DNA of 64,000 nt from Bifiguratus adelaidae (Eukaryota; Mucoromycota; Endogonomycetes; Endogonales): contig MVBO01000003.1 of the NCBI GenBank assembly GCA_002261195.1, forward strand, positions 255,413 to 319,412, read 5' to 3'. Shown here one piece after another: positions 1 through 10,608 of this stretch (positions within the stretch are counted from its first letter, which is position 1; each line of letters starts with the position of its first letter). The position numbers and the translations under genes are program-made. Below the pieces are notes generated by a model. The model searched no databases. It saw nothing but the letters and a program-made list of their open reading frames with translations, and had not been told where the DNA came from.

Positions 1-110
1 CTTGCAGCGATGCCGAGGTCTTGTTGAGAGATTTCCTGGGTCGGGAACCGTCGAATGAAGCCTACTTTACAGAATTGTTGGCTGGCACTGGGAACAATGC
101 GAAATTGTGA
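1..110 (+). CDS. M3-family metallo-oligopeptidase, C-terminal end (partial)
   Basis: Only the last 35 codons plus stop are in the window; codons begin at base 3 and the stop TGA is at 108-110. The tail contains LLRDFLGREPSNEAYFTELL, which closely resembles the C-terminus of thimet oligopeptidase/saccharolysin (M3 zinc peptidases), where a '+FLGR-P...AF' segment precedes the end. Such enzymes degrade short peptides in the cytosol or mitochondria. The catalytic HEXXH region would lie upstream of the window, so the assignment rests on the C-terminal signature only. It converges on the PPR gene, with about 100 bp between the two stops. Confidence 0.65.
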   Translation, partial: CSDAEVLLRDFLGREPSNEAYFTELLAGTGNNAKL

Positions 111-210
111 TTGCAGCAAGAGAAGGTGATTCTATATGCAAATGACAAGGTGGCAGTATACTATACATAAAGGCAAAATACCCTGCAATAAAGTCCAATG
201 CGATGAGTGT

Positions 211-2511
211 CTATGTATGAGAGAGTGTCGGTACAAGTTCCGAGAGCGATCGTTCGCCATAGTAGGCACCCGGTGTTTGAATCCGCTCGGCCAATGCAGC
301 AAGGTCTCGAGGGACGCGCTGGGGCCGAGTAATGCTTTTCAACAACGGTTGGGTTTCCTGGAGCACGTCGGCGGACGGACACTTGCGTAATAGATTAGAA
401 TACGTGTCAAGGTCTAGTGAAAGTGTCTTGAACCTCATGTCACTAACGATGTTTTGTACACCTTGTACATCGCCATGGGTGAGATAAGCGCGAAGGAGGA
501 TGGTGAAAGAGGATGTTTTGGGAGGTATTCCAGATGCTTGCATCTGCGATAGGAGACTGTTTGCCTTCATCATGTTGTCATGGCGACAGTACCCTTCCAG
601 CATATGTTCAAAGGTATGGCGATCGACTGAAACATTTGAGGAGCATTGCATGGCTTCAAATACTGACTCTGCCTTCTCCATTGAGCCGAGCAAAATGTAG
701 CCGTGAAGCATGGCATTATGGGGTGCGGTCCCTTGAGGGGATTTGGCCTGCATGAGGTGGAACACTTGCTCAGCTCCGATCAGGTCTCCCGCTTTAACGT
801 GAGCGTCGATGAGTGTGGTATAAATGAACGGATTTGGTTCCAAGCCTACATGGAAAATCTCTTGTGCTACTTTTTGTACATTGTCGACATCGCCATTGTT
901 GGAATAGGCCGTCATAAGCGTTCCGTAGGTGACAATATCCGGCACAATTCCGATCCGAGTCATCTTATGGACGAGTGCCTTTGCTGCATTGGCCTTACCC
1001 TTCCTCGCGAGGTCGTGAAGGAGTAAATTGCAAATGATTCGATTTGGCAGGCATTGATCACTTTTCATGAGCGCAAATAGCTTGTCTGAATGGATAGGCA
1101 AGTCCTGATGAATCAAACATTGGATGAGACTACCGTATATACGTGGATGAACAGATCGTCTTGTTGCCCGAACATGCGACAGAATGTACCCAAGCGTTTC
1201 CAAATCTCCGCTCCTGTTGCAAAGCTCAGCCAAGGCACAGAAAGTCGCCATATTTGGCTTGACGGATGAATTCGCTACTTTGGAGACAATGTCCTTGACG
1301 TGGCGTGTAGATATTCTATCTGGCTGCTTGAGACAGGCGCCAAGCAGCATGTTAAAAGTCAGGATGGTAGGTTGGAAGCCGCGCTTAGTCATATCGTTCA
1401 ATAGGGCCAGCGCTTTGTTCAGGCTTTCCTTTCGCCCAATGGCACCGATGAGTGTCGACAGAACATGGTTGTCGATAGGCATATCATGGCGTTGCATGTA
1501 TTCGAAAATGGCATTCGCTCGTGTTGAATCCTGAGCATCCGCGAAATATACGCACAAGGTGCGTAACAGTCGTCCACTTAATATCAAGGAGCCTGACATA
1601 AGCTCGGAAGCCCACGTCCACACTTGATTTTTTTCAAAGGTCAAGCTTCCGTGGTGCTTGAGACCTTTGAGTAGGGCAGCGCAAGTCTTGCTATCGAAAC
1701 TGAGATGAAGCTGCGCCATATCGGTCACGAGATCGAGCGTTTTCTGGAGGACTTGAGTTTCTTTCTTCACTGAACCGAATCGATAAGCTCGCAATAAGCC
1801 TCTATACACCTTTTCCATGCCACGATGATCCGTTTCATCTTGCTCCGACCGCAGGTTCTTGAAGAGCTTCTCTACCTCATCCAAATGCCCGTTTCGACCA
1901 AAGACATACATGAGAGCCAGCTTCTCCCGACGAGACATGGCATGTCCAAGTGATGCCATATCAGAGATCAGAGAGAGCAAAAAGTCGACGCCGAATCTGT
2001 CCTGCGAGCTACTTTTGCTGAAAAAGTAGACCAATTGTCGATATTCGGCGTCAGTAAGATGATTGAGAAAGGAGTGGTTGCGCAGATCTTCATAGCACTC
2101 CCAGGCTTCAAAGATTTGGCTACGCTTCACAAGCTGAGTACGATCTGGCAGGCGAATAAGGTCACGTAGACGTTGCACAACAGACTGTGAGGTGTTGAAC
2201 TGAGACTGATTTAGTGCTGCAGAGTAATATATGTCTAGATCGTCGGCTGTTTCGCTTCGTTCTTGAGTAGCTGATTGAGTCTGTGCATAACGACGCTGTG
2301 CCACATGTTGAGAAGCAAAACAGAGGGATCGAATGCCATGGTATGTCGAAAAGGTGTTGCGAGTTGATCCGATTGGCTTCACTCCGCGCTGGGTGCCAGC
2401 TATTGTCCGCTTACAGAGAAGTTTTGTGGTACTTATGCTATGCGCACTACCCATCGCTGAAGCTCTACCAAGCTGTAAGACATACCATCGTACGTTACAA
2501 GCCTGAACCAT
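211..2511 (-). CDS. Pentatricopeptide repeat (PPR) protein, probably mitochondrial
   Basis: Single-exon gene of 766 residues. The start chosen is the ATG at 2511; a longer reading would need a TTG. From about residue 200 to 730 there are tandem degenerate 35-residue helical hairpins with clear PPR signatures, such as VTYGTLMTAYSNNGDVDNVQ and FIYTTLIDAHVKAGDLIGAE. Known family role: sequence-specific RNA binding in organelles, affecting transcript processing, stability or translation. The Arg/Ser-rich, acid-poor N-terminus looks like a mitochondrial targeting sequence (inference). I see no C-terminal endonuclease or deaminase domain, so it is a pure P-class protein. The lack of introns is unusual in this intron-dense region. 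It is divergent from U1-70K, with only 105 bp between the start codons. Confidence 0.9.
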   Translation of the reverse strand: MVQACNVRWYVLQLGRASAMGSAHSISTTKLLCKRTIAGTQRGVKPIGSTRNTFSTYHGIRSLCFASQHVAQRRYAQTQSATQERSETADDLDIYYSAALNQSQFNTSQSVVQRLRDLIRLPDRTQLVKRSQIFEAWECYEDLRNHSFLNHLTDAEYRQLVYFFSKSSSQDRFGVDFLLSLISDMASLGHAMSRREKLALMYVFGRNGHLDEVEKLFKNLRSEQDETDHRGMEKVYRGLLRAYRFGSVKKETQVLQKTLDLVTDMAQLHLSFDSKTCAALLKGLKHHGSLTFEKNQVWTWASELMSGSLILSGRLLRTLCVYFADAQDSTRANAIFEYMQRHDMPIDNHVLSTLIGAIGRKESLNKALALLNDMTKRGFQPTILTFNMLLGACLKQPDRISTRHVKDIVSKVANSSVKPNMATFCALAELCNRSGDLETLGYILSHVRATRRSVHPRIYGSLIQCLIHQDLPIHSDKLFALMKSDQCLPNRIICNLLLHDLARKGKANAAKALVHKMTRIGIVPDIVTYGTLMTAYSNNGDVDNVQKVAQEIFHVGLEPNPFIYTTLIDAHVKAGDLIGAEQVFHLMQAKSPQGTAPHNAMLHGYILLGSMEKAESVFEAMQCSSNVSVDRHTFEHMLEGYCRHDNMMKANSLLSQMQASGIPPKTSSFTILLRAYLTHGDVQGVQNIVSDMRFKTLSLDLDTYSNLLRKCPSADVLQETQPLLKSITRPQRVPRDLAALAERIQTPGAYYGERSLSELVPTLSHT

Positions 2512-2616
2512 GACCAACAGAGCAAATACGCAGCGATCGGGTAGTGTGTCAAATTGTCTACGTCATCAAAACTCGCGTTGGAGTTTTGCGCGTTGTGTGG
2601 GAACGATCACTTGAGC
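2512..2616. promoter_or_regulatory. Short bidirectional promoter, PPR protein / U1-70K
   Basis: These 105 bp separate the start codons of two divergent genes (2511 on minus, 2617 on plus), so both 5' UTRs and core promoters must fit here or overlap the neighbouring gene. I see no TATA box. Confidence 0.5.
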
Positions 2617-3792
2617 ATGACAGACAAGTTGCCGCCGCATCTACTGCGGTTATTTGCACCTCGTCCACCTCTTCTATATGCGACACCTCTAGATCGTGCG
2701 CCAGAAGAGAGAACTGGTGCTCAGATCTCTGGAGTTAGCGACTATGTAGAACTGTTAAAGGATTACGACAAGGACTATGTCCCGTGGAAGAGCGTCGCGG
2801 AGCGCAAGAAAGAAAAGGTATGCCTCTTTTGCTTCACTAAAGTCGCCGTTGTTTAAAGCATCCGCTGACACCTTCTTTCAGATGTTGGCCAAAAAACAGG
2901 CGGCAGAGCAAAGGATACAGGCTGCGCTGGCAGAGTACAATCCCGAGCAAGATCCCAACGCGCAGGGTACAGACGCCTTCAAATCATTATTCGTAGGAAG
3001 GGTCGCCTACGACCTAACGGAGCGAGACTTGCAAAAAGAGTTTGACCATTATGGACCTGTCAAATCAGTAAGTTTTTCATAGCAGGATGCTGATCTTTGG
3101 TAAGCTAAGGTTACTCCAGGTCATCTTGGTCAAGGACAAGGACGGAAACTCAAGAGGATATGCTTTTATAGAATTTGAGAGAGAGTCGGACATGAAAGGT
3201 CGGTTTTACTGCGCCCAATGTGGTGTATCTGATGTGCTCATGCCATGTTTTAGCCGCGTACCGAGATGCTGATGGAGTAAAGGTGAATGGCCGCCGGATT
3301 GTGGTAGACGTTGAGCGAGGGCGGACAGTGAAGGAGTGGAAACCACATCGACTAGGAGGTGGCTTGGGGAAGACGCGAGTTGGAGGTCCCGATCAGAACC
3401 AAAGATACTCTGGAAGGGAAGGCAGCACACCACAGCATGAACGAAGTGGGTACGATCGCGGCTACGATGGAGGAGGCTATCGCAGTCGAGGAGGAGGCGC
3501 ATACGGAGGTGGCCGGAGTGGTGGTTACGGTGGAGGTGGAGGTCGCGGAGGGTACGGAGGCCGGTCAGGTGGAAGAAGCAGCTACAATGACGGTGGCTAT
3601 GGCGGCCGTGGTGATGGAGGATATCGCGATCGCGGTTATAATAGGTACGAAGACCGTGGGGATTCGGACAGGAAGCGGCACCGTAGTCGGAGTCCAGGAC
3701 GATCCCACAGAGATCATTATAGAGATAGTGACAGAGATAGTCGCTATGGTCATCACGATCGAAGCAGAGAAAGTTATCGTTACGATCGGTAA
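2617..3792 (+). CDS. U1 small nuclear ribonucleoprotein 70 kDa (U1-70K)
   Basis: Four exons: 2617-2817, 2882-3067, 3120-3198, 3254-3792; the joined CDS is 334 residues. It binds stem-loop I of U1 snRNA and helps recognise 5' splice sites in the nucleus. The N-terminus ([19 protein letters not shown]) matches the conserved U1-70K start, which fixes the start codon. The RRM spans about residues 97-175, with RNP2 LFVGRV near 101 and RNP1 RGYAFIEF near 141. It is followed by the family hallmark [14 protein letters not shown] and a GGGLG motif. The C-terminus is Gly/Tyr/Arg-rich with a short RS-like end, more glycine-rich than the RE/RD tail of animals. In an intron-dense genome this is a core splicing factor. 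Confidence 0.95.
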
Positions 3793-4054
3793 CCATACCC
3801 TTCAAAGTTCCCCAGGCAGGGACATTGTATTGTATAGCGCATCTTTCACCAATGAAAATTTGCCCCTATTGAATATGACCCATTGTTCTGCTTCTGGGTT
3901 GCATGACAGAACATGTGACTCCACATTGGGGTGAACCGGCGGATGGAACACTTGTCCTTGTTCGTGCTCTTTCATGTGGAGCTACGTCGTTCCATGGTTT
4001 TCCTCGGGTCGGCAGACCTCGCCACAACCGGCGCAACTATCAGAGGTGGAAAAG

Positions 4055-5255
4055 ATGAATATCCACGGGCTACCCTCCCAAGGGCGACAACGATACAATG
4101 TAAACTGGCAGAGTGATGACCGACCGCTAGTTATCGTCACCAGTTGCGACTTTTATTACGGCTTCAGTATCGCTAGTGCGCTCTTGACTGACGCATCGGA
4201 TGTCTGTCGTGTGCGAGCAGTAGGACAACGCAAGGAGCCATTATCGACGCTGGCGAGGATGGGTAAGCGTCGTCGAAGAAAATGATGCCAAGGCTAATAG
4301 GATGACAGGCGCCGAGACGGCCGTGATCGACTTTGGCAATGAAAAGAGCATCACCACAGCCTTTCAGCACAAGACGGATTGCAAGGTGATTCTATCAATC
4401 GGGTCCAACGAAGAGCGGATGAAGGAAGCTACTTGTATGCTGCAGGCCATAGATCAAGCGGATGTGGACTTGGTCTGTCTCTTATCACAGGGTGGCGCTG
4501 ATCCTACCTCCGAATGGAAGCAACTGAAAGAATTTGGAAAGCTCGAATGGCAAGTGCTCTCTCGGAACGGTGGCAATAGCTGCATCTTGAGGTAAGTCAT
4601 CAAATTGTAGGTTCATCCTTGCGGGAACGCCACTGAATGGCGCTTCCTAGAACGGACTGGGTACAAACCAATTTTCTTTTCTGGACGGACGCAACAAGCA
4701 AAAATGCGGAGTTTCCACTTTCCTTTGGTTCAAACCATCCCACTTTGGCCCCTCTTGCTATGACAGACATAGCGAAAGCTGTTACGGCCATCGTCAAGAA
4801 CGCAGGAACCTTGTTGACCGTCTCGACAAAACGCACCTTCACGCTTCAAGGTCCAGATCTCGTATCATCCACTCAAATTGTGAGGTTGCTCAATGACGCA
4901 CTTAAAAATCCTGTGATCGGCGAGAAGCAAGTGAGCCGAGAGGAACTGAAGGCATATCTTGTTGGACTTCGTGATAATCCAAAGAGAGATGGCATTATTC
5001 CGCCAAACGACACGACGATTGAAACGGTAAGTATTATCGCCAAGATTGTCCATACATCTCATCCTATGCCAGTTTCTGGATTACTTTGATTTCGTGGAAA
5101 GTGTGGATCAAGGCCGGTCCCACGATATGGAGGATTTAACTGGTGATAAAGGCACATCCTTGCAAGAGTAAGTCAGCACCATCCAAGGTACACCGTGCTC
5201 AACCCGCGCGTTTAGCTTTTTCAAAGAATACGCCCGATACTTTCGTCCTGAATGA
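4055..5255 (+). CDS. NmrA-like NAD(P)-binding family protein
   Basis: Five exons: 4055-4262, 4309-4591, 4651-5026, 5073-5167, 5216-5255; 333 residues with all phases compatible. The pattern is that of NmrA/HSCARG-like atypical short-chain dehydrogenases: a first beta strand and helix, then VRAVGQRKEPLSTLARMGAE, a repeated 'ai..A.V..vcLLS' strand, then LRTDWVQTNFLFW, and a C-terminal helical substrate-lid region. Oddity: the usual nucleotide-binding loop GxxGxxG is replaced by VTSCDFYYGFS, keeping only the last glycine. The protein may therefore bind dinucleotide weakly or act as a redox sensor (as fungal NmrA does) rather than as an enzyme. Substrate is unknown. It converges on the next gene, with 66 bp between stops. 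The exact start is uncertain. Confidence 0.7.
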
Positions 5256-5321
5256 CTGTGTTCCCAAGACAACTTTTCAATTTCAAATGTCTTGTATAGC
5301 TGTAGGAATATTGTACACAAA

Positions 5322-6099
5322 TCAAGCCCATGCGATAAACGCTAATCCCACTACTCCCATGGCCAATGTAGCCGCGATGCTGCGGAGGCACGTGGCTTCG
5401 TTCGGGTATTGACCTATGGCTGGAATAGCCAAGTGGCCTGCGCTATCGGTTGGATAAGCTGCAGTGGCATAGTGTTGGTCATTGGAGGAAGGATAGGCCT
5501 CGTTCGAGTTAATGGCAGGAGCAGAGTTACCATGACCTTGAGGAGTTGATTTCGGTTGGACTATGCGAGATACCGAACTGGATGAGGTGATCGCCGATAC
5601 GGGAACGGACGCTGGGTTAACTACGGAGCTCGGCGTTGTAATGGATGAAATCATGCTAGTTGATCCGGCTGGCATCACAGCGGTAGCACTGAGGCCAACA
5701 TTAGGGTGCGTCGCTGGCTGTTGATTTGATAGTGGTTGCTGTTGTGGGTATTGAGGAGTTACAGAGGTCGCTGACGCTTGGGCCGTAGAAGGCTTGGTCT
5801 CTGCGGGTAGTAAAATCGCTGGTGCAGACGTAGTCGGAATCAAGGTTGTCGGTAAAGGCGAATTCAATGAAGCATTTACGACCGCAGGTGTAGAAGTCGC
5901 CCCTGCCGAGGTATTAGACATCAAGGCGGCGGCAGAGATTTCGCTGTTCTGCGCAGCAGCGGGAACAGAAACAGCTGGAATTTGTGACTGATGCAGTTAT
6001 TTTAGCACCTCGTCAATACTCGGCTTGACTTGCCTGTATGCCAGCGATCCAGAACGTGGTGTGCAAGGCAACTATGGCCAAGATGGGAGGGACTTTCAT
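5322..6099 (-). CDS. Ser/Thr/Pro-rich secreted protein, probably GPI-anchored
   Basis: Two exons: 6030-6099 and 5322-5974; 240 residues. The first exon encodes a signal peptide (MKVPPILAIVALHTTFWIAG). The body is low-complexity Ser/Thr/Pro/Ala with Gln/Asn, typical of heavily O-mannosylated fungal wall or surface proteins. The last 20 residues are hydrophobic (IAATLAMGVVGLAFIAWA) and end the protein, as a GPI-attachment signal would. The donor used here is A|GTCAAG at 6029. A nearby GC donor (CAG|GCAAGT) would put the second exon out of frame. No catalytic domain is visible, so the function is unknown; a structural or adhesion role at the cell surface is inferred. Confidence 0.6.
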
Positions 6100-6402
6100 A
6101 TTGTCAGTATGAGAACTGGAAAGCAAGAAGAAGAGCAATCCTTTGCCTGTAGCGCGCATCCAGGTCGACCTCGGAATATCCATCGCTTTGGAAATGTGGG
6201 AAGTTGTTTTTTTGGCTTGGGCCTCATTGCAATGGCAACAAACAATGGGCATTAACAATTTCCATTTTGGGCGACCCCTTACCCACTATGGGATGGACAT
6301 CGGCAGTGAAACCTCAAACGCTTGAACGTTGTATTACTCGATAAGCGATAGACATGGAAAGCAGATTCTATACAAGATAAAGGGAATGAGAAGCGAGCTA
6401 AT
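6100..6402. other. Intergenic gap between the GPI-like protein and ATP-citrate lyase
   Basis: This 303-bp stretch contains the 5' region of the GPI-like gene and the 3' UTR of ATP-citrate lyase, both on the minus strand. I see no convincing ORF, RNA gene or repeat here. Confidence 0.5.
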
Positions 6403-9400
6403 CTAAGCTTTGTTGGCAGAGACGTTGACCCGGACATTGACACGGCGAGGATCCAATGTCTCAGGGTTCATGGAAGGTAGGAGGTAGGAAATGTCGTCCC
6501 AGGGATGTCTGTACAAGCCTTGCTTCAATCTCTTTTGATCGAGGTAGTGACCGATGAAACCGCAGGAACGACCGAGGACGAATAGACCGTTGAGAGCACC
6601 AATCTTCATGTACTCGTCGACTTCCTCGCGGGTGAAAGCGCCGCATTCACGAAGCAAGTCCACAAAGCAGACAGCGATACAGCCATCGACGTTGAGGATG
6701 AGGTTGTCCTTCTTGCTAGTCGTGATCTCTTCCGTGGCAAGAGCATAGTTGAGAAGAGGCGTGCTCTCAAAGTTCTTCTTGGCGAACTCCTTGACAATCT
6801 CGACTCGCAAATCAGGGTTGTTTCGCGACTTGATCTTGTGTCCAATACCAGGGATAAGCTTGTTGGCCTTTCTCTGTTGGTTGACGAATTCGCGAGGTGT
6901 CAAACCAGAATCATAAGCGTTGGTGAAAGTGGTAGCCGCACCATCAAGAGCTCCACCGAAGCGCTCACCAATAGTCAAGAGACCGGTAACGAGGGAGGAG
7001 ATCAAGTCTTTGCCAGCACGAGCGGTAATGATAGTGTTCATGGCACCAGAGACGGCAGGACCGTGATCAGCAGTGAGCATGAGAACCATCTCAATGAATC
7101 TGCAGGCATAGTCGGGAAGACGACGCTTGAACCACAAAAGAGACAAGACCCCACCGATGCCAATGTTCTCCTTGAAGACTTCAGAGATCCTCATGCCAGC
7201 GTACAACAACTCTTGGCCACGATCATCGGTGATGGTGGACACAAAGTTGGCAGGCTTGCGGACAAGACCCAATTCTTGAGCCCAGGCGTAATCAATAGGA
7301 ATCTTGGGTACTTCGGGTTCGGGCATTGGGACGATGGTACCAGCCTTGACGAGTTGCTCATAGGTCTGAACCAAGGCACTGGGCATCTTCTCGAAGGTCT
7401 CAGGGACAATGATACCGGCGGCGCGCATAGCTTGGTTCTTGGCGTCAGCAGTCTCAAGGTCAGAGTTGGCCAGGGCACCGGCGTGGCCGAATTGAACGTC
7501 AGTAGTGAACATCTTGGCGCAAGTACCGATACACCAGGCAACAACGGGCTTCTTGATGGTGCCGTTGCGGACAGCCTCGATCACGCGGTATTCCTCAACA
7601 CCACCAACTTCACCAAGAAGTACAAGCATCTTACACTTGGGATCATTCTCATAGCGGAGAAGGTGATCGATAAAAGTTGATCCAGGGTAACGGTCACCGC
7701 CAATAGCGACACCTTCGTAGACGCCGTCGGTAGTTCTGGAGATGATGTTATTGAGTTCGTTAGACATACCACCGGACTTGGAGACGTAGGCAACGGAACC
7801 AGGGCGGTAAAGCTTGGAGGTAACAATGTTGTCCATCATACCGCCAGTGTTACCAATCTTGAAGCAGCCAGGCTTGATGCCACCCACGGTAGCAGGACCA
7901 ATGATCAAAACATCCTTAGCCTTGGCTTCATGGAGGATCTGGCGAGCACGGCGCTCCGGAACACCTTCGGCAATGATGGCAATGGTCTTGATCTGGTTGG
8001 AGTACTCCATGAGCTCGCGAGTGGATTCGTAGACGGAACGGCAGGAAGCAAAGTTGACAACGGTGTCAACCTCGGGGAACTTCTCGGTGGCCTCCTTCAA
8101 AGAGGTGAACACGGGAATCAAAGTCTCCTTGGTACCCCAGTAGAATTTTTGGACATGAGAACCGCCGAAGGGGTAGACCATGGCGGCAACCGAAGGAGTC
8201 TCACGCTCGCACATGAAATCAAAGTCGAGCATACCTTGAACGGCACGAGGTTGCATACCGTACACAAAGGCGCGGGTCTTGTTGGTGAAGGGAGCAAACC
8301 ATTCGTGTTTGGCAGCGCCGTCTTCGCTGTTGAAGTAGGTCATGCGCTCATTGGGTGAAGCAGGAGCGGATTCCTCGGCGACGGGAGTGGCAGCTCCATT
8401 GACGCCATTAGATCTGGGAGTGCTACTTCGAGTGCCGAAGAGTGAATCGTGGATGGAGTTGCCAGTTCTAGCGATAGCAGAACCGTTGGCAACAGATTCA
8501 TCAGAAGGCTTGCCGAGAAGGGCAAGAGGTACAATCTCGGTAATGTGAACCTCAGGACCATAGACTTGAATCTCCACTCCGAGGGTTTCTCCGAGTTGAC
8601 GCATGGCGCGAAGACCTTCTTGGTAATTGGGTCCACCACGACGAATGAAGATGCGAATGTTGTGGTTGATCAAAGGAGCCTTGTATTCCTTGAGAGCACG
8701 AATGATACCCTTGAAGGTGGTAGCAACGTTGGTGAAGTTAGCAATACCACCACCAATGATAAGGACCTTGCCCTTGGGGTTGACCGGACCGCGTGTCATC
8801 AAATCGAGGATGGTCTTTGCGTATTCGTAGGTTTGGTTCTCGGTAGGAGCACCAGAGTACTCACCATAGTTGGCAAGTTCATTAGCGAAGCCAAGGGCAG
8901 CAATGGCATCAGAGTAGGCGACGGAAGCACCACCACCAGCGACCATGGTCCAGACGCGGCCATCCTTGTTGAGAACAGTCAGCTTGAGGGAAGCACCAGT
9001 CTTGGCGTCGAGTTCAGAGATATAAGCTTCCTCGCGGGTCAATTCACGTCCAAATGGAGCAGGGAATTCCATTGGGGGACCAACGTCCACAGATTGAGTT
9101 GTGCTCTTGGTCAAGACGTTGCCTTCAATGCTGCTTGGAGCGCGAGCAATAGCCCACTTGGGACCAGCTTCGAACTCGGCAGTTTGATCAAGTTTGGCAG
9201 CCAAATCAAGATAGTATACTTGAGCATCCTTGCCGTCGACGGGATCAGTTACCACCAAGGGATTGATCTCGAGATAGGTGAAGTGCAGATCAACGTACAC
9301 GGAGTAGAGGCGGCTGATGAAATCAACCAAAACGTCTTGCTTGAAGGCAGGCACGTCCTTGAGAAGCTCAGCCTTGATGGTCTCGGCGCTAGGGAATTGC

Positions 9401-10378
9401 TCATCGACCTTGACAAGCAATTTGAGAGCCTTTGCGTCCACATCACCAACCTCAACACCACCTTCGTGAGTGAACAGAATATAGTCACCCTCACGGACAG
9501 AATTGATGTTGATGTAATATTCAGTGTTGGCAGGATGAGGCACAAATGGCTCGACGAGGAATGTCTTGATCACACCAGCCGTCTTCTCAACCTGTGCTTA
9601 TGTCAGTCCGCGGCCAGTAAAGTTGGGGTGACCATAAAAGGCAACTCCGGCGAATCGCTCAAAATTGACTTTCCGAAATTGGGGCACTTGGCCTTCGGTG
9701 GAGGTGCCCGAGCCTCGCCATGATGGGCATACAGAACGTCCTGTATGCGCGCATCAGGCCCGCCGGGAAGTTGTCCCAGCATGCTTATATGGATATGCAA
9801 GAGTTGATCACATAACCAAATCCTGCTTAGCCATAACCCCTAAAATGGAGATTGGAACGCGAGTAAGGCAAATACGGGTACACAAAGGACAAAGGCCAGT
9901 GTGCCTCGTCCACACCCTAAGCGCGTCGGTTTTGCCGCTCACCATCGTCTCCGCCCATATACATGCACCTGACCGCTCAAATGTCCCAAAACCCAAGCCG
10001 AACGCCAAGCCGAAACCCAAAGCTTACCTGAATCTCCTTGCCAGCACGTTCTTCGATCCACTTTCGGGCATCCTTCCAGTCAGCATTCAACAAGAGAAGA
10101 CCGCTCTTGCCACGGCGCTTTATCAGTTGGTCAGGCTTGGCGACCAGTTTTGTGGAGAGAAGCCAAGGGTGAGTCTGTTCCAGAGTATCCAATTGTTGTT
10201 TGAGTTGCAGATCAAACTCCCGTTGCGCGGTGGTATCAACAGCAATGTGCGCTAGCTTGGTAGCCGGTGGAACGAATTTTGAAGCGGAAGGAGAAGACGT
10301 AGAGAGAGAAGGTGAACGAAGAAGCCAATGGGCAAGCAAGAGCTTTCCATCGTATTCTCTGATTGCTTTTGCGGACAT
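6403..10378 (-). CDS. ACLY: ATP-citrate lyase, single-chain form
   Basis: Two exons: 10028-10378 (start [20 protein letters not shown]) and 6403-9591; 1179 residues. It cleaves citrate with ATP and CoA to give acetyl-CoA and oxaloacetate, the main cytosolic acetyl-CoA source for lipids and acetylation. Order of domains: ATP-grasp ([15 protein letters not shown] near 85-100), succinyl-CoA-synthetase-like citrate and CoA-binding part, the phospho-histidine loop [12 protein letters not shown] (near residue 818), and a C-terminal citrate-synthase-like lyase domain with [15 protein letters not shown] and [19 protein letters not shown] Ser/Thr/Asn-rich linker of about 40 residues (near 489-529) joins the halves. 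The split two-gene form is the rule in ascomycetes; the fused form is seen in animals, basidiomycetes and zygomycetes. Long antisense ORFs across this gene are shadows of its codon bias. Confidence 0.97.
9592..10027 (-). other. Unusually long (436 nt) intron of ATP-citrate lyase
   Basis: Donor GTAAGC at 10027 and acceptor CACAG just upstream of 9591. The two exon ends join in phase between Gln117 and Val118 exactly where related lyases are contiguous, so no exon is hidden inside. The intron is about eight times the usual size here. Inside I see no recognisable RNA gene or repeat. Confidence 0.75.
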
Positions 10379-10608
10379 GATGTGAGCTGCAGGAGGAAAT
10401 TAAGCGTATGCAGCAAAAAATGTAAGTGAAAGAAGAGAGAAGAGAGATAGAGTGGAGCAGATAACGAGAGAGTTTATATACCACTCCGACAAAGGTCCTG
10501 ATATAGGTGCATTTGTTGGGTGGGGTGGCTTTCACCAACGAACCCAAAATGTACATTCCGCGGACTTAATTCATTAAGAAAATCCCCAATCGCTTATTGG
10601 GTTGCCTT

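Noticed and set aside
3206-3934. Antisense and alternate-frame ORFs of about 190 codons over the U1-70K tail
   Set aside because: The repetitive Gly/Arg codons of the U1-70K C-terminus generate His/Asp- and Val/Glu-rich shadow frames; only the U1-70K frame is continuous with the RRM.
6013-6258. 81-codon minus-strand ORF upstream of the GPI-like gene as a separate gene
   Set aside because: Only its last third matters: it contains the signal-peptide exon of the GPI-like protein. The upstream part precedes the chosen ATG at 6099 and is probably 5' UTR.
8449-9723. Long plus-strand ORF (424 codons) antisense to ATP-citrate lyase, and another at 6838-7680
   Set aside because: They are mirror images of the strongly codon-biased lyase coding strand, have no recognisable domain, and the first runs across the lyase splice acceptor.
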